A stretch of DNA of 64,000 nt from CAXXOK01 sp964584315 (GTDB lineage: Bacteria > Bacillota > Clostridia > Christensenellales > Aristaeellaceae): contig CAZOZO010000001.1 of assembly GCA_964584315.1 (NCBI GenBank), positions 62,001-126,000 of the forward strand, written 5' to 3'. Positions 36,721-45,889 of this stretch are shown here, piece by piece. The notes below the pieces were generated by a model that saw only the letters and a program-made list of their open reading frames with translations, was not told the origin of the DNA and ran no database searches. Each line of letters starts with the position of its first letter. Position 1 is the stretch's first letter. Made by a program: the position numbers and the translations under genes.

Positions 36721-38112
36721 TTATGGCCTGGTGAGCGTCAGGTTTCGCACCCAGGTTCCCTTGCGCAGCACGCGCAGGGCCAGCACGATCTTCGCGTTCA
36801 TGAGCGTTTGCACGATCAGCACCGCCAGCAGCATGGAGATTTTGCCGGGCATTAGCAGCGCCATCAGGATGCAGACCGGCACGGGCACGGCCCACATGAA
36901 GCCGCTGTCCAGCAGCGAGGCGTTGCGCGTGTCGCCGCCCGCTCGAAGAACGAAGAAGCAGAACGCATACAGGAAGTTGACGGGCGCAAACAGCGCCATC
37001 ACACAGCTGATGCGGGTGGCCAACCCTTTCATGTCGACGCTCAGGTTGTAGAGGTTGGGCAGGATCAGCGCCAGAATGCAGCAAAGCGCCATACTCACCA
37101 GCCCGATGATAAATGTGAGCGTGAACAACTTTTTACAATGGTCACGCGCCTTGTCCAGCTCGCCCGCGCCCAGCGCCGTGCCAATCAGCACCGATATGGC
37201 GGAAGAGCTGCCCATGATGATGACCGAGGATACCTGCATGCACAGCTCCGCGATGGCCAGCGCGGGCAAGGCCGATTCATCCAACCGCGCATAGCACCAG
37301 AAGAAGATGTTCAGGCCGAAGCTGTACAAAAGCTCGTTAATGATCAGCGGCATCGCCTTGCCTGCGAGCTGTTTGCGCACGCTGCGGTCCAGCCGCAGGC
37401 ACGCGCCGGGTTCGAAGCTGAAGTACATGCGGCCCCGGAGCATCAGCACGACATAGAAGCTCATCTCAAACAGGCGCGCGATCAGCGTTCCGTAGGCCGC
37501 GCCCGCAACACCCAGGCGGGGCATGCCAAAGTTGCCAAAGATGAGCGCATAATTGCACAGCGCGTTCACGCCCATGCTGGCGAGGCTCACCATCATGCTG
37601 GCGCGGTTTTGCCCCAGCGAGCGCAGCGAGAACACGCACGCGCTGCTGATGGCCGCCGGAAAGTAGCTGAAGCTGATCACGCGCATGTAGCTCACGCCAA
37701 GCGCGATGGTCTGTGGGTCGGTCACGTAGATGCGCATGATGGCTTCCGGCACGCCAAAGAGGAGAGCGAAAAACACCGCTGCGTTGAGCACCGCCAGCGC
37801 CATCTGCGTCCAAAAAATGCCCATGCATGACTTGCGGTCGCGCGCGCCATAATACTGGCTGATGAGTAGGCCGCCAGCGCCCGCCAGACCGAAGATAAAG
37901 CCGTTGAAGATCATCACCGGCCGATTGGCGACGGTCACGGCGCTCATGGCGAGGCCCTGCACATCCAGCGCCCCCACCATCAGGTTGTCGATAACGTTGA
38001 ACAGGTTGTTAACAAGCTGCTGCACCGTCACGGGCAGCATGACGGCCAACGCCCCCTTGTAATAGCTCTTTGTGCCGAGGTAGGGGCCGATGGCCGTTCG
38101 CAGGCGCTGCAT
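36721..38112 (-). CDS. MATE family efflux transporter
   Basis: This 463-residue protein is a multidrug and toxic compound extrusion transporter, an antiporter driven by sodium or protons. It has twelve hydrophobic segments. The two-fold MatE repeat is visible as PVTVQQLVNNLFNVIDNLMVG (first 20 residues of helix 1) and its counterpart MPLIINELLYSFGLNIFFW in the second half. Substrate cannot be read. ATG 38112 follows GAGGGGATC; the longer frame to 38202 covers the promoter. It diverges from dnaX. Confidence 0.92.
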   Translation of the reverse strand: MQRLRTAIGPYLGTKSYYKGALAVMLPVTVQQLVNNLFNVIDNLMVGALDVQGLAMSAVTVANRPVMIFNGFIFGLAGAGGLLISQYYGARDRKSCMGIFWTQMALAVLNAAVFFALLFGVPEAIMRIYVTDPQTIALGVSYMRVISFSYFPAAISSACVFSLRSLGQNRASMMVSLASMGVNALCNYALIFGNFGMPRLGVAGAAYGTLIARLFEMSFYVVLMLRGRMYFSFEPGACLRLDRSVRKQLAGKAMPLIINELLYSFGLNIFFWCYARLDESALPALAIAELCMQVSSVIIMGSSSAISVLIGTALGAGELDKARDHCKKLFTLTFIIGLVSMALCCILALILPNLYNLSVDMKGLATRISCVMALFAPVNFLYAFCFFVLRAGGDTRNASLLDSGFMWAVPVPVCILMALLMPGKISMLLAVLIVQTLMNAKIVLALRVLRKGTWVRNLTLTRP

Positions 38113-38173
38113 GGGTGATCCCCTCTTTTCTGTTTCGGATGGCCGCGATTGCGTGCAAAAATTGCGGATATCC

Positions 38174-38202
38174 ATCATACCGTATCTGGGAGCGGTTGGC
38201 AA
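38174..38202 (-). promoter_or_regulatory. Sigma-A promoter of the MATE transporter gene
   Basis: On the minus strand TTGCCA (38197-38202) and TATGAT (38174-38179) are separated by 17 nt, about 60 nt upstream of the ATG at 38112. Confidence 0.75.
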
Positions 38203-38380
38203 CCGTTTTTGCTGGATACAATGGCTTGCGAGTATGCCGCAGGCAAGCGGGGGCGGGCGAAAGATGAGCAGACATGCCTGCCAGGGGCGGCTGCCCGGCG
38301 CCTCAAGGGGTGGCGCTTTTAAGGATTATGTTGTACAATAAGGCATCAGCGGCCCCTCATGCGGGCGGACGGAGGGCATC

Positions 38381-40027
38381 ATGGCATATCAGGCGCTTTA
38401 CCGGCAATGGCGACCGGCCAGCTTTGCGCAGGTGATCGGGCAGGAGGCGGTCGTCTCGACCCTGCGCAGGCAGGTGGAGACGGGGCGCATCGCACACGCC
38501 TACCTGTTTTGCGGTTGCCGCGGCACGGGCAAAACGACCATCGCCAAGATCATGAGCCGCGCCGTTAATTGCAAAAACCCGAACCATGGCGACCCCTGCG
38601 GCGTGTGCGACCCTTGCCGCGCCATATTGGCGGAAAGCACGCTGGATGTGCTGGAGCTGGACGCGGCAAGCAACAACAGCGTCGATAACGTGCGCGACCT
38701 GCTCGAGCAGGTGCGCTACCCCGCGCAGGTTGGCAAGTACAAGGTTTATATTATCGACGAGGTGCACATGCTGTCCTCGGCGGCTTTCAACGCACTGCTC
38801 AAAACGCTGGAGGAGCCGCCCGCGCATGTGGTGTTCATATTAGCGACCACCGAACCGCAAAAGATACCCGCGACCATTTTGAGTCGCGTGCAGCGGTTCG
38901 ATTTCGGGCGTATCCCCGCGCCGCTGATTATCACCCGCATGGAAGAGGCGCTGGCGGGGATGCAGGCAAGCGCGGAGCCGGAAGCGCTGCAGATGGTGGC
39001 GCGTGCGGCGGAGGGCGCGATGCGCGACGCGTTCAGCATTTTGGACATGTGCGTGAGCGCCGCGCCGCAGGGCGTGGTGACTGCCGCCATCGCCCGCGAG
39101 GTGCTGGGCGCGAGCGACCGTGAGTTTCTGTTCCAGTTCAGCGAACGGCTGGCCGAGGGCGACGCGTCGGGCGTGCTGCGCGGCGTGGATACGCTGATGC
39201 GCGCGGGCCGAGAGCCGCAAGTCTTTTTAAAGGAAATGACCCGCCATATCCGTGCGCTTCTGACTGTGAAAGCCGTGACCGAGGACGCCGCAACCATCCT
39301 TGAGGTGACCGACGAGGACGAGCGTCGCTACCGCGCGCAGGCGGAACAATTTACAGCGGAGCGGCTGCTGCGCGTGATGGATGGGCTGATGCGCGCCGAA
39401 AGCGAGCTGCGCTACGCCGGCGCGCCGCGCGTGGGGCTGGAGGTGGCGATGCTCAAGGCCTGCGAGGGCCAAAAGGGCGAGGATACCTCCGCGCTGCTGG
39501 AGCGCCTCGCAGAACTGGAGGCGAGGCTCATCACCCTGACCGCCGCACTGGACAGCGGCAGGTACGCCACTGCGGATGCGCCGCGTCGCAAAGCGGAGAC
39601 GTCCGTGACGGAGGGAAAGGCGGATGCGCCCGCCGCGCCGAAGGCGCAGCCTAAAGCGCCGCCCACGGGCGAGCAGGAAATTTGGTCGCAGGCGCTTGCG
39701 CTGCTGGCCAAGACAGAGCCGCCGCTTTTTGGACTGATTAAGAAGGAACGCTTCATTGGCGCGAAGGGTAGCGTGTATCAGGTGTCGGTGGGCTTCGAAC
39801 GCAAAGAGTTTTCATTGGCATACCTGAACAGACAAACCAGCCGCGACAGCGTTGGCAAAGCCTTGACTGAGGTAGCGTGCAAACCCCTCTCCTTTGAAGC
39901 CGTGCTGGACGGCGATGGCGGGCAGGGGAAGGAGAGCGACCTGCGGGATGAAAACATCCGCACGCTGGCGGATACCGTGGGGCGCGACCTGTTGCAGGTG
40001 GATGAGGGCGAAGCGGACAAACCGTGA
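38381..40027 (+). CDS. dnaX: DNA polymerase III subunit gamma/tau
   Basis: DnaX is the clamp-loader ATPase subunit that organises the replisome. The 548-residue protein has the AAA+ Walker A CGCRGTGKTTIAKIM, zinc-binding cysteines in CKNPNHGDPCGVCDPC, IIDEVHMLSSAAFNALLKTLEE (Walker B region), the LSRVQRFDF sensor and a C-terminal tau-like domain after an Ala/Lys/Pro linker near 400-430. I saw no obvious slippery frameshift heptamer. ATG 38381 is preceded by GGAGGG. The usual followers ybaB/ebfC and recR are missing here. Confidence 0.95.
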   Translation: MAYQALYRQWRPASFAQVIGQEAVVSTLRRQVETGRIAHAYLFCGCRGTGKTTIAKIMSRAVNCKNPNHGDPCGVCDPCRAILAESTLDVLELDAASNNSVDNVRDLLEQVRYPAQVGKYKVYIIDEVHMLSSAAFNALLKTLEEPPAHVVFILATTEPQKIPATILSRVQRFDFGRIPAPLIITRMEEALAGMQASAEPEALQMVARAAEGAMRDAFSILDMCVSAAPQGVVTAAIAREVLGASDREFLFQFSERLAEGDASGVLRGVDTLMRAGREPQVFLKEMTRHIRALLTVKAVTEDAATILEVTDEDERRYRAQAEQFTAERLLRVMDGLMRAESELRYAGAPRVGLEVAMLKACEGQKGEDTSALLERLAELEARLITLTAALDSGRYATADAPRRKAETSVTEGKADAPAAPKAQPKAPPTGEQEIWSQALALLAKTEPPLFGLIKKERFIGAKGSVYQVSVGFERKEFSLAYLNRQTSRDSVGKALTEVACKPLSFEAVLDGDGGQGKESDLRDENIRTLADTVGRDLLQVDEGEADKP

Positions 40028-40175
40028 CGCACGGAGTATCCTTGACTATACGGGCACCGGCAAGCTGCGGGTGTCGCGCTCAAAGGGACGGCAGCACGTT
40101 TTGACCAAATGGTTGCAATCAGAACAGACATAACGCGTGGCGCGCCGCAGGCCGCCCATGCAGGCGGAGGGTACC

Positions 40176-41024
40176 GTGAAACAGTCTTACTTGCAAGGGG
40201 AGCGCAGGCGCGAGGATGGGGTGCGCTACAAGCACGACCTGGGGCAGCACTTCCTGTATGATACGGCGCTGCTGCGCTCGCTGGTGCAGCGCGCAGGCGT
40301 GACCAAGGCAGACAGGGTGCTGGAGATTGGGCCTGGGGCGGGTACGCTGACCGTGTGCCTATGCGAGACGGCAGAGCGGGTGCTGGCCGTGGAGGTGGAT
40401 GAGACCGTCATCCCCTTTTTGCGTGTGGCGACCGAGGGCTTCGGCAATGTGGATATCGTGCAGGGAGACATACGCAGGCTTGATCTGCACCGCATTGCGG
40501 ATACGTTGGGCGAGGGCTTTCTGGTAGTGGCGAACATCCCCTACAACATCACCACGCCCATCTTCGACCTGTTTTGGGGCAGCGGCCTGCCTGTGCGGCA
40601 GATGAGCGTGATGGTGCAAAAGGAAGTGGCGCAGAAGCTGGTAGCTATGCCCGGCGACGATGCCTACGGCCTGACGAGTCTTCGCTGCCGCTACTATACG
40701 GAACCGGAGATCGTGGAATACGCGCCCGCCGAGGCGTTCACCCCACCCCCGAAGGTGGACAGCGCCTTCGTGAACCTGCCCTTCCGCAAGGCACCGATCG
40801 CGCCCGTGAGCGATGAGGCTTTGCTGTGGCGAATCGTGCGTGCCGGGTTTGGCCAGCGGCGCAAAACACTGCTTAACGCGCTTAAAGGTGTGGGGGGCGT
40901 ATTGCCGGACAAGGCCCGCACGGCTTTGGAGGCACTGGGCCTTTCGCAAACGGTGCGCGGCGAGGCGTTGGCGCTGACGCAATGGATCGCGCTGGCCAAC
41001 GCGTTGGCAGATGCGGGGGAATAA
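40176..41024 (+). CDS. rsmA: 16S rRNA dimethyladenosine transferase (RsmA/KsgA)
   Basis: RsmA dimethylates A1518 and A1519 of 16S rRNA late in 30S assembly. The 282-residue protein has the N-terminal HDLGQHFLYD (KxxGQNFL type), SAM motif VLEIGPGAGTLT, acidic loop EVDE and catalytic NIPYNITTPI, then the all-helical C-terminal domain with FGQRRKTLLNAL. I place the start at GTG 40176, with GGAGG 5 nt upstream, and not at 40137. It stands alone; the common neighbours rnmV and veg are not seen. Confidence 0.94.
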   Translation: MKQSYLQGERRREDGVRYKHDLGQHFLYDTALLRSLVQRAGVTKADRVLEIGPGAGTLTVCLCETAERVLAVEVDETVIPFLRVATEGFGNVDIVQGDIRRLDLHRIADTLGEGFLVVANIPYNITTPIFDLFWGSGLPVRQMSVMVQKEVAQKLVAMPGDDAYGLTSLRCRYYTEPEIVEYAPAEAFTPPPKVDSAFVNLPFRKAPIAPVSDEALLWRIVRAGFGQRRKTLLNALKGVGGVLPDKARTALEALGLSQTVRGEALALTQWIALANALADAGE

Positions 41025-41834
41025 GGCGGGAACGACCCGCGTCCCTGTCGCCATAGTGCAGACGATGACCAGTGCGCGTCGGAACGACGTCGGCGGTCAA
41101 GCCCCGGTGTCATCTCCGCCCCTCGCGCAGGGTTGTGCTGGCACGCCTCAGCGGTATACCGATCAGAGATTTATACAGTCCTGCTCAACAAAGGAATAGC
41201 CCGCGAACCTGATATGCGCGGATGGATGGGCTGCCACTGCTGGGGCTCGCTGAGAGAAACTGCAATGGGTTGCTCTTTACATCATGACCGCGCCTTCCTC
41301 CATCTTTGAACAGAAAGAGGATGGGCAACCGCGGGACAGCGCAGCTGAATATCACATAGGAAAGAAGTAAACCGCGCATGCCATTCTATGGACGACCCGC
41401 CCGCGCCTGTCGCCCGCTCACGCCCGCAATGTCATGCGATGGGGGACGTGGCGGGTTTTTCGATGCCAGTAAAATTCGCAGGATTTCAATGACGGACTTG
41501 CAACTTGCCTTTTTGGGGTATTCAAGGCGAGGTAACTGCCAGTGCGGCGGTCAAAGGCGAGAATACCCTCTGGATACAAAATATGTGGAGATGGAACGCT
41601 TTCAATAGAACTTCAGCGCTTAAAACGCGCCGAAAAGGCCGCGGTAAATACAAAAACAAAACAATCTTGTGAAAGCAAAAACAAATTTGAAAGTTCGGCA
41701 GGATTTTTGAAGTACTCGTAGAAATATGTGAATTAGGGCGAAATTGTGCCATTTCGTCTGCGCACATCCTTCCCGCGGCATCAAACCGCTTGATGGCATA
41801 CGAGACCCAAAACTACTCCAAGGAGGAAACCAAC
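41025..41834. other. Long intergenic region upstream of pckA
   Basis: About 810 bp without a supportable gene. The right part (about 41600-41780) is A-rich and unlike the GC-rich surroundings, as expected for a promoter or leader of a highly expressed gene. I could not fix a convincing -35/-10 pair. GGCGGG followed by five T residues near 41451-41461 has a distant CCCGCC partner (about 41388), too far apart for a sure terminator. Confidence 0.5.
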
Positions 41835-43409
41835 ATGAGTCTGGACCTGTCTTACCTGGGCATCATCGAATCCAAGGCCGTTTACCGTAACCTCCCCGTC
41901 GGCCCGCTGACCGAGTTTGCGCTTGCGCGTGGCGAGGGCAAGCTGAGCAATACCGGCGCGCTCGTCGTGATGACCGGTAAATACACTGGCCGTTCGCCCG
42001 AGGATCGCTTTGTGGTGGACGAACCCTCCATCCATGACGAGATCGCCTGGGGCAAGGTGAACGTCCCCATCAGCATTGAGAAGTTCGACAACCTCTACCG
42101 CAAGGCGATCGCCTATTTGCAGAACCGCGACGTGTTTGTGTTCGACGGCTTTGCGGGCGCCGACCCCAAATACCGCATCGGCGTGCGCGTGGTGAACGAG
42201 CTGGCCAGCCAGAACATGTTCATTCATCAGATGCTGCTCCGTCCGACCGAGGAGGAGCTTGCAACCTATAAGCCCGACTTCAACATCATCGCCGTGCCCG
42301 GCCTCAAGGCGATCCCCGAACTGGACGGCGTGCGCAGCGAAGCCGCCATCATCGTCAGCTTCGAGCGCAAGATCGTGCTGGTGATCGGCAGCCAGTATGC
42401 CGGCGAAATCAAGAAGAGCGTTTTCAGCATCATGAACTACCTGCTGCCCAAGCAGGGCATCTTCTCGATGCACTGCTCCGCCAACGTGGGCAAGGACGGC
42501 GACAGCGCCATCTTCTTCGGCCTCTCCGGCACGGGCAAGACCACCCTCTCCGCGGACCCCAACCGTAAGCTCATCGGCGACGACGAACACGGCTGGAGCG
42601 ACGAAGGCGTGTTCAACATCGAGGGCGGCTGCTATGCCAAGTGCATCAACCTGTCCAAGGAACATGAGCCGGAGATCTACGGCGCGATCAAGTTTGGCGC
42701 GCTGGTGGAGAACGTGACCATGGATCCCGACACCCGCGAGTTCGACTTTACCGACGAGAGCGTGACCGAGAACACCCGCGTGGGCTACCCCGTTGATTTC
42801 ATCAGCAACGCGGAGCTCACCGGCCAGGCCCCCACGCCCAAGACCGTCATCTTCCTGACGGCGGACGCGTTCGGCGTGCTGCCCCCCGTGAGCAAGCTGG
42901 GCCGTGAGGCCGCCATGTACCACTATGTGAGCGGCTATACCGCCCGTCTGGCCGGTACCGAGCGCGGCATCACCGAGCCGCAGGCGACCTTCAGCACCTG
43001 CTTCGGCGCGCCCTTCCTGCCCCTGCCCGCCAGCAAGTATGCCGAACTGCTGGGCAAGTATGTTGATAAGAGCGGCGCGAACGTGTACCTGGTCAACACC
43101 GGCTGGTCCGGCGGCCCTGCGGGCAACGGCGGTAGCCGCATGAAGCTGCCCCTCACCCGCGCGATGGTGACCGCGTGCCTCAACGGCGAGCTGGAGAAGA
43201 GCGAGTTCGTGCTCGACCCCAACTTCAACGTGCTGGTGCCCACCACCTGCCCCGGCGTGCCCGCCGATGTGCTCGCCCCCCGCAACACCTGGGCGGACAA
43301 GGCCGCGTATGACGCCGCCGCCAAGAAGCTGGCCGGTATGTTCCGCAAGAACTTCGAGAAGTACACCAACATGGACCAGAAGATCGTCGACGCTGGCCCC
43401 AAGGCGTAA
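41835..43409 (+). CDS. pckA: Phosphoenolpyruvate carboxykinase (ATP)
   Basis: PckA interconverts oxaloacetate and phosphoenolpyruvate with ATP/ADP; in anaerobes it often runs in the CO2-fixing direction. The 524-residue protein carries the family P-loop FGLSGTGKTTLSADP, the metal-binding IGDDEHGWSDEGVFNIEGGC (20 residues) segment, and ADAFGVLPPVS. The N-terminal TGKYTGRSPEDRF is the substrate-binding signature. ATG 41835 follows AAGGAGGAAACC, an ideal ribosome-binding site. Codon use is strongly biased towards GC-ending optimal codons, suggesting high expression. Confidence 0.97.
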   Translation: MSLDLSYLGIIESKAVYRNLPVGPLTEFALARGEGKLSNTGALVVMTGKYTGRSPEDRFVVDEPSIHDEIAWGKVNVPISIEKFDNLYRKAIAYLQNRDVFVFDGFAGADPKYRIGVRVVNELASQNMFIHQMLLRPTEEELATYKPDFNIIAVPGLKAIPELDGVRSEAAIIVSFERKIVLVIGSQYAGEIKKSVFSIMNYLLPKQGIFSMHCSANVGKDGDSAIFFGLSGTGKTTLSADPNRKLIGDDEHGWSDEGVFNIEGGCYAKCINLSKEHEPEIYGAIKFGALVENVTMDPDTREFDFTDESVTENTRVGYPVDFISNAELTGQAPTPKTVIFLTADAFGVLPPVSKLGREAAMYHYVSGYTARLAGTERGITEPQATFSTCFGAPFLPLPASKYAELLGKYVDKSGANVYLVNTGWSGGPAGNGGSRMKLPLTRAMVTACLNGELEKSEFVLDPNFNVLVPTTCPGVPADVLAPRNTWADKAAYDAAAKKLAGMFRKNFEKYTNMDQKIVDAGPKA

Positions 43410-43432
43410 GTCCGAAGTGCAATGCCAAAACC

Positions 43433-43464
43433 GCCGCCCGACCCTTACGGGTCGGGCGGCTTTT
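43433..43464 (+). terminator. Intrinsic terminator of pckA
   Basis: A perfect 12-bp stem (GCCGCCCGACCC 43433-43444 with GGGTCGGGCGGC 43449-43460, loop TTAC) is followed by TTTT. It starts 24 nt past the pckA stop. Confidence 0.92.
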
Positions 43465-43661
43465 CAGTTGCGTTAAAGGGATGTGGAATGCAGGCGGCGC
43501 GGAGTGCAGGCTGGTTTCCTTCCCTGCCAACAGCAGGGACATGGGTCTACTGCGCGAACGTGCGCCATTCGTTTGTGCATCGGTCACTGCTGGTTCTACC
43601 GAACAAACATCCGCGCTTTCGCTTGTAGTACGAAAGAGCGGATGCTGTACATTGTGTTGTC

Positions 43662-45875
43662 TCAATATACGTTTGTGGCGCTGGCAGCCTCGGTGCTCTC
43701 CAGCAGTTGCCGCGAAGCAAGTTCGTAAAACGCGCCGCGTTGGCCAAGCAGTTCCTCGAACGTGCCGCTCTCCACGATACGTCCGCCATCCAGCACGATG
43801 ATGCGGTCACACTCGCGAATGGTGGATAGTCGGTGCGCGATCACCACGCGGGTGCATTTGAGGGCGGCCAGCGAATCTGCCACCTGCTTTTGGGTGATGT
43901 TGTCCAGCGCGCTGGTGGCTTCGTCCAGCATCAGGATGCGCGGCTTGGCTGCCAGCGCGCGCGCGATCATCAGCCGCTGGCGCTGCCCGCCGGATAGGCC
44001 GCCCCCGCCTTCAGTGATCACCGTGTACATGCCCATGGGCATGTCCGAAATATCCTGATCCAGCCCCGACAGGCGTGCGATCTCCCACGCATCCGATAGG
44101 GTGAGCGCGGGATTCGCGATGGCGATGTTGGAGAAGATATCGCCCGCGAACAGCTTGCCGTTCTGGATCACCACGCCGATGCGGCGGCGCAGCGAGCGCA
44201 GGTCGATACGGCTCAGGTCGATGTTGTCGTAATAGATGGCGCCTTTGCGCGGGTTTTCAAAACCCATCATCAGTCGCATGAGCGTGGATTTGCCGCAGCC
44301 TGTGCGCCCCACGATGGCTACATACTCGTGCGGCTTGATCTTGAGGCTCACGTCGCTGAGCAAGTCGGGGCCGTTTTCGTCATAGCGGAAGCTCACATGG
44401 CTTAGCTCGATCGCACCGCTCACGTTATCCAGCACGGTTTTGCCCTCGTCGGTCTCCGGCACGGCCGCGAGGATGGGTTCGGCCATTTCCAGCTGGGGCT
44501 TGACGCTGGCGAACGTGGTGGTCAGGGTGGTGAGCGACAGGAGCGCCGCGCCGATCATCCCGTACGATACGCTGAAGGCCATGTAGTCGCTTACCGACAC
44601 CTTGTTTTGCACCGCGATGTAATAAAACGCCAGCGTGCCCACCAGCGTGAGCGCCATGTTGGTCACGCTCACATAGCGCAGGATGCGCGGGGGCGCATAG
44701 GTCATCTTTGCCTGCTTCTGGTAGAGCTCCGCCCACTTGGCGAAGCCGCGCTTCTCCGAGCCGGTCAGCTTGATCTTCTGGATGCCGGAGAACAGTGCAA
44801 ACACGAGACCGCCCAGCTTGGCGCCCACGGCCATGGAGGCACGCTCATGCTTGAGACCGGCCCACGCGGCCAGCATGTTCAGCAGCACCTGTGCCAGCAC
44901 CAGAAGCATCGCAGGCCCTACCAGTGCGCCTGCGAACGAGCCGATCTGGAACAGGTAGATGAGCGAGAGGATTGCCGAGAGCAGTGTCCCCGTAACGGCG
45001 TTCACCAGCTGGTCGCACAGGTTGCTGAGGGCGGCCAGGCGGCTGGCCAGCTCGCCGCTGCTGTACTGCTTGAAGAAGGTGGCGGGCAGCAGCAGCATAC
45101 GCGCCATGGCTGCCGGCTCCACCGCCAGCTGGATGCGTGTGGTGATGCGCCTTGACAGAAAGTTGCGCGTGGTGGATAGCATGGCCGTGCCGATGGCGAA
45201 AGCCACGAGCATGCCCAGCGTGGGCAACAGATAGCTTTGGTTGCCGGAGGGGATGACCGTGCCAAACAACAGGCGGTTTACAGCGGGGGTAAGCAGACCA
45301 AACAGCGTCACCAGCAGCGAAACGCCCGTATACAGCGCCATGTCGCCCGCAGAAAGCGCCGCAGCCATATATTTGAGCAAATCGCCAATGCCCATGCGCG
45401 ATGCGGGGAACGGGCGATAGAAGCAATACGCATCGTCGTCCATCAGCTCGGCGCGGGCACGGGTCACACGCTGGCGTTCGCCGGTGAAGGGGTCGATGTA
45501 TTCGTAGCCCGAGAAGGGCAGCGGGAGCAGCGCGATCACCTCGCCGCTCTTGAGCGAGCCCAGCATGGGACCGATGGCGTCGCGATACCACGCGCCTGTC
45601 AGGCGCACACGGCGCTTCATCACACCGGTGGGGCGCAGGGCGAAGTCGAGGTAGGCGTCCAAGTCCTCGGCGGTGTCGGGCACCGTGGTCAGCGGGATGA
45701 GGAAATAGCGGAGCACCTCGTCTACCGCGTTTTTGACGCGCTGGCGGTCGTTTTGGAACCGTTCGCCAAAACGGTCGCCCATGATGACGGACGCCAGGCT
45801 GCAAAACGCCATGTCGAAGCGGTCGCGATCTTTGCGCATCCGCTCGCGCAGCTGTTCGTCAAACCAATGGCTCAT
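43662..45875 (-). CDS. NHLM-type exporter, ABC transporter without peptidase domain
   Basis: This 737-residue protein fits the second ABC subunit of the nitrile-hydratase-leader microcin (NHLM) export system. An N-terminal soluble domain of about 170 residues precedes six transmembrane helices (about 185-470). The ATPase domain has Walker A GRTGCGKST, signature LSGGQRQR, Walker B ILMLDEATSALD and the H-loop IAHRLSTI. No C39 peptidase is present, as expected for this subunit. It follows the peptidase-bearing transporter by 14 nt, so the two probably work together. The cargo is unknown. Confidence 0.88.
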   Translation of the reverse strand: MSHWFDEQLRERMRKDRDRFDMAFCSLASVIMGDRFGERFQNDRQRVKNAVDEVLRYFLIPLTTVPDTAEDLDAYLDFALRPTGVMKRRVRLTGAWYRDAIGPMLGSLKSGEVIALLPLPFSGYEYIDPFTGERQRVTRARAELMDDDAYCFYRPFPASRMGIGDLLKYMAAALSAGDMALYTGVSLLVTLFGLLTPAVNRLLFGTVIPSGNQSYLLPTLGMLVAFAIGTAMLSTTRNFLSRRITTRIQLAVEPAAMARMLLLPATFFKQYSSGELASRLAALSNLCDQLVNAVTGTLLSAILSLIYLFQIGSFAGALVGPAMLLVLAQVLLNMLAAWAGLKHERASMAVGAKLGGLVFALFSGIQKIKLTGSEKRGFAKWAELYQKQAKMTYAPPRILRYVSVTNMALTLVGTLAFYYIAVQNKVSVSDYMAFSVSYGMIGAALLSLTTLTTTFASVKPQLEMAEPILAAVPETDEGKTVLDNVSGAIELSHVSFRYDENGPDLLSDVSLKIKPHEYVAIVGRTGCGKSTLMRLMMGFENPRKGAIYYDNIDLSRIDLRSLRRRIGVVIQNGKLFAGDIFSNIAIANPALTLSDAWEIARLSGLDQDISDMPMGMYTVITEGGGGLSGGQRQRLMIARALAAKPRILMLDEATSALDNITQKQVADSLAALKCTRVVIAHRLSTIRECDRIIVLDGGRIVESGTFEELLGQRGAFYELASRQLLESTEAASATNVY

Positions 45876-45889
45876 ATTCGCGCACCCCC

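Noticed and set aside
38203..38380. Possible SRP RNA gene upstream of dnaX, as in some Firmicutes
   Set aside because: The conserved GGAAGCA-type loop and matching stem were not found.
38381..40027. Programmed frameshift in dnaX making a gamma form
   Set aside because: No A-rich slippery heptamer was seen in the linker region.
41388..41461. Terminator with distant CCCGCC and GGCGGG arms plus T5
   Set aside because: The arms are nearly 60 nt apart with no stable inner stem.
41378..41608. Plus-strand frame of 76 codons upstream of pckA
   Set aside because: No ribosome-binding site or family resemblance.
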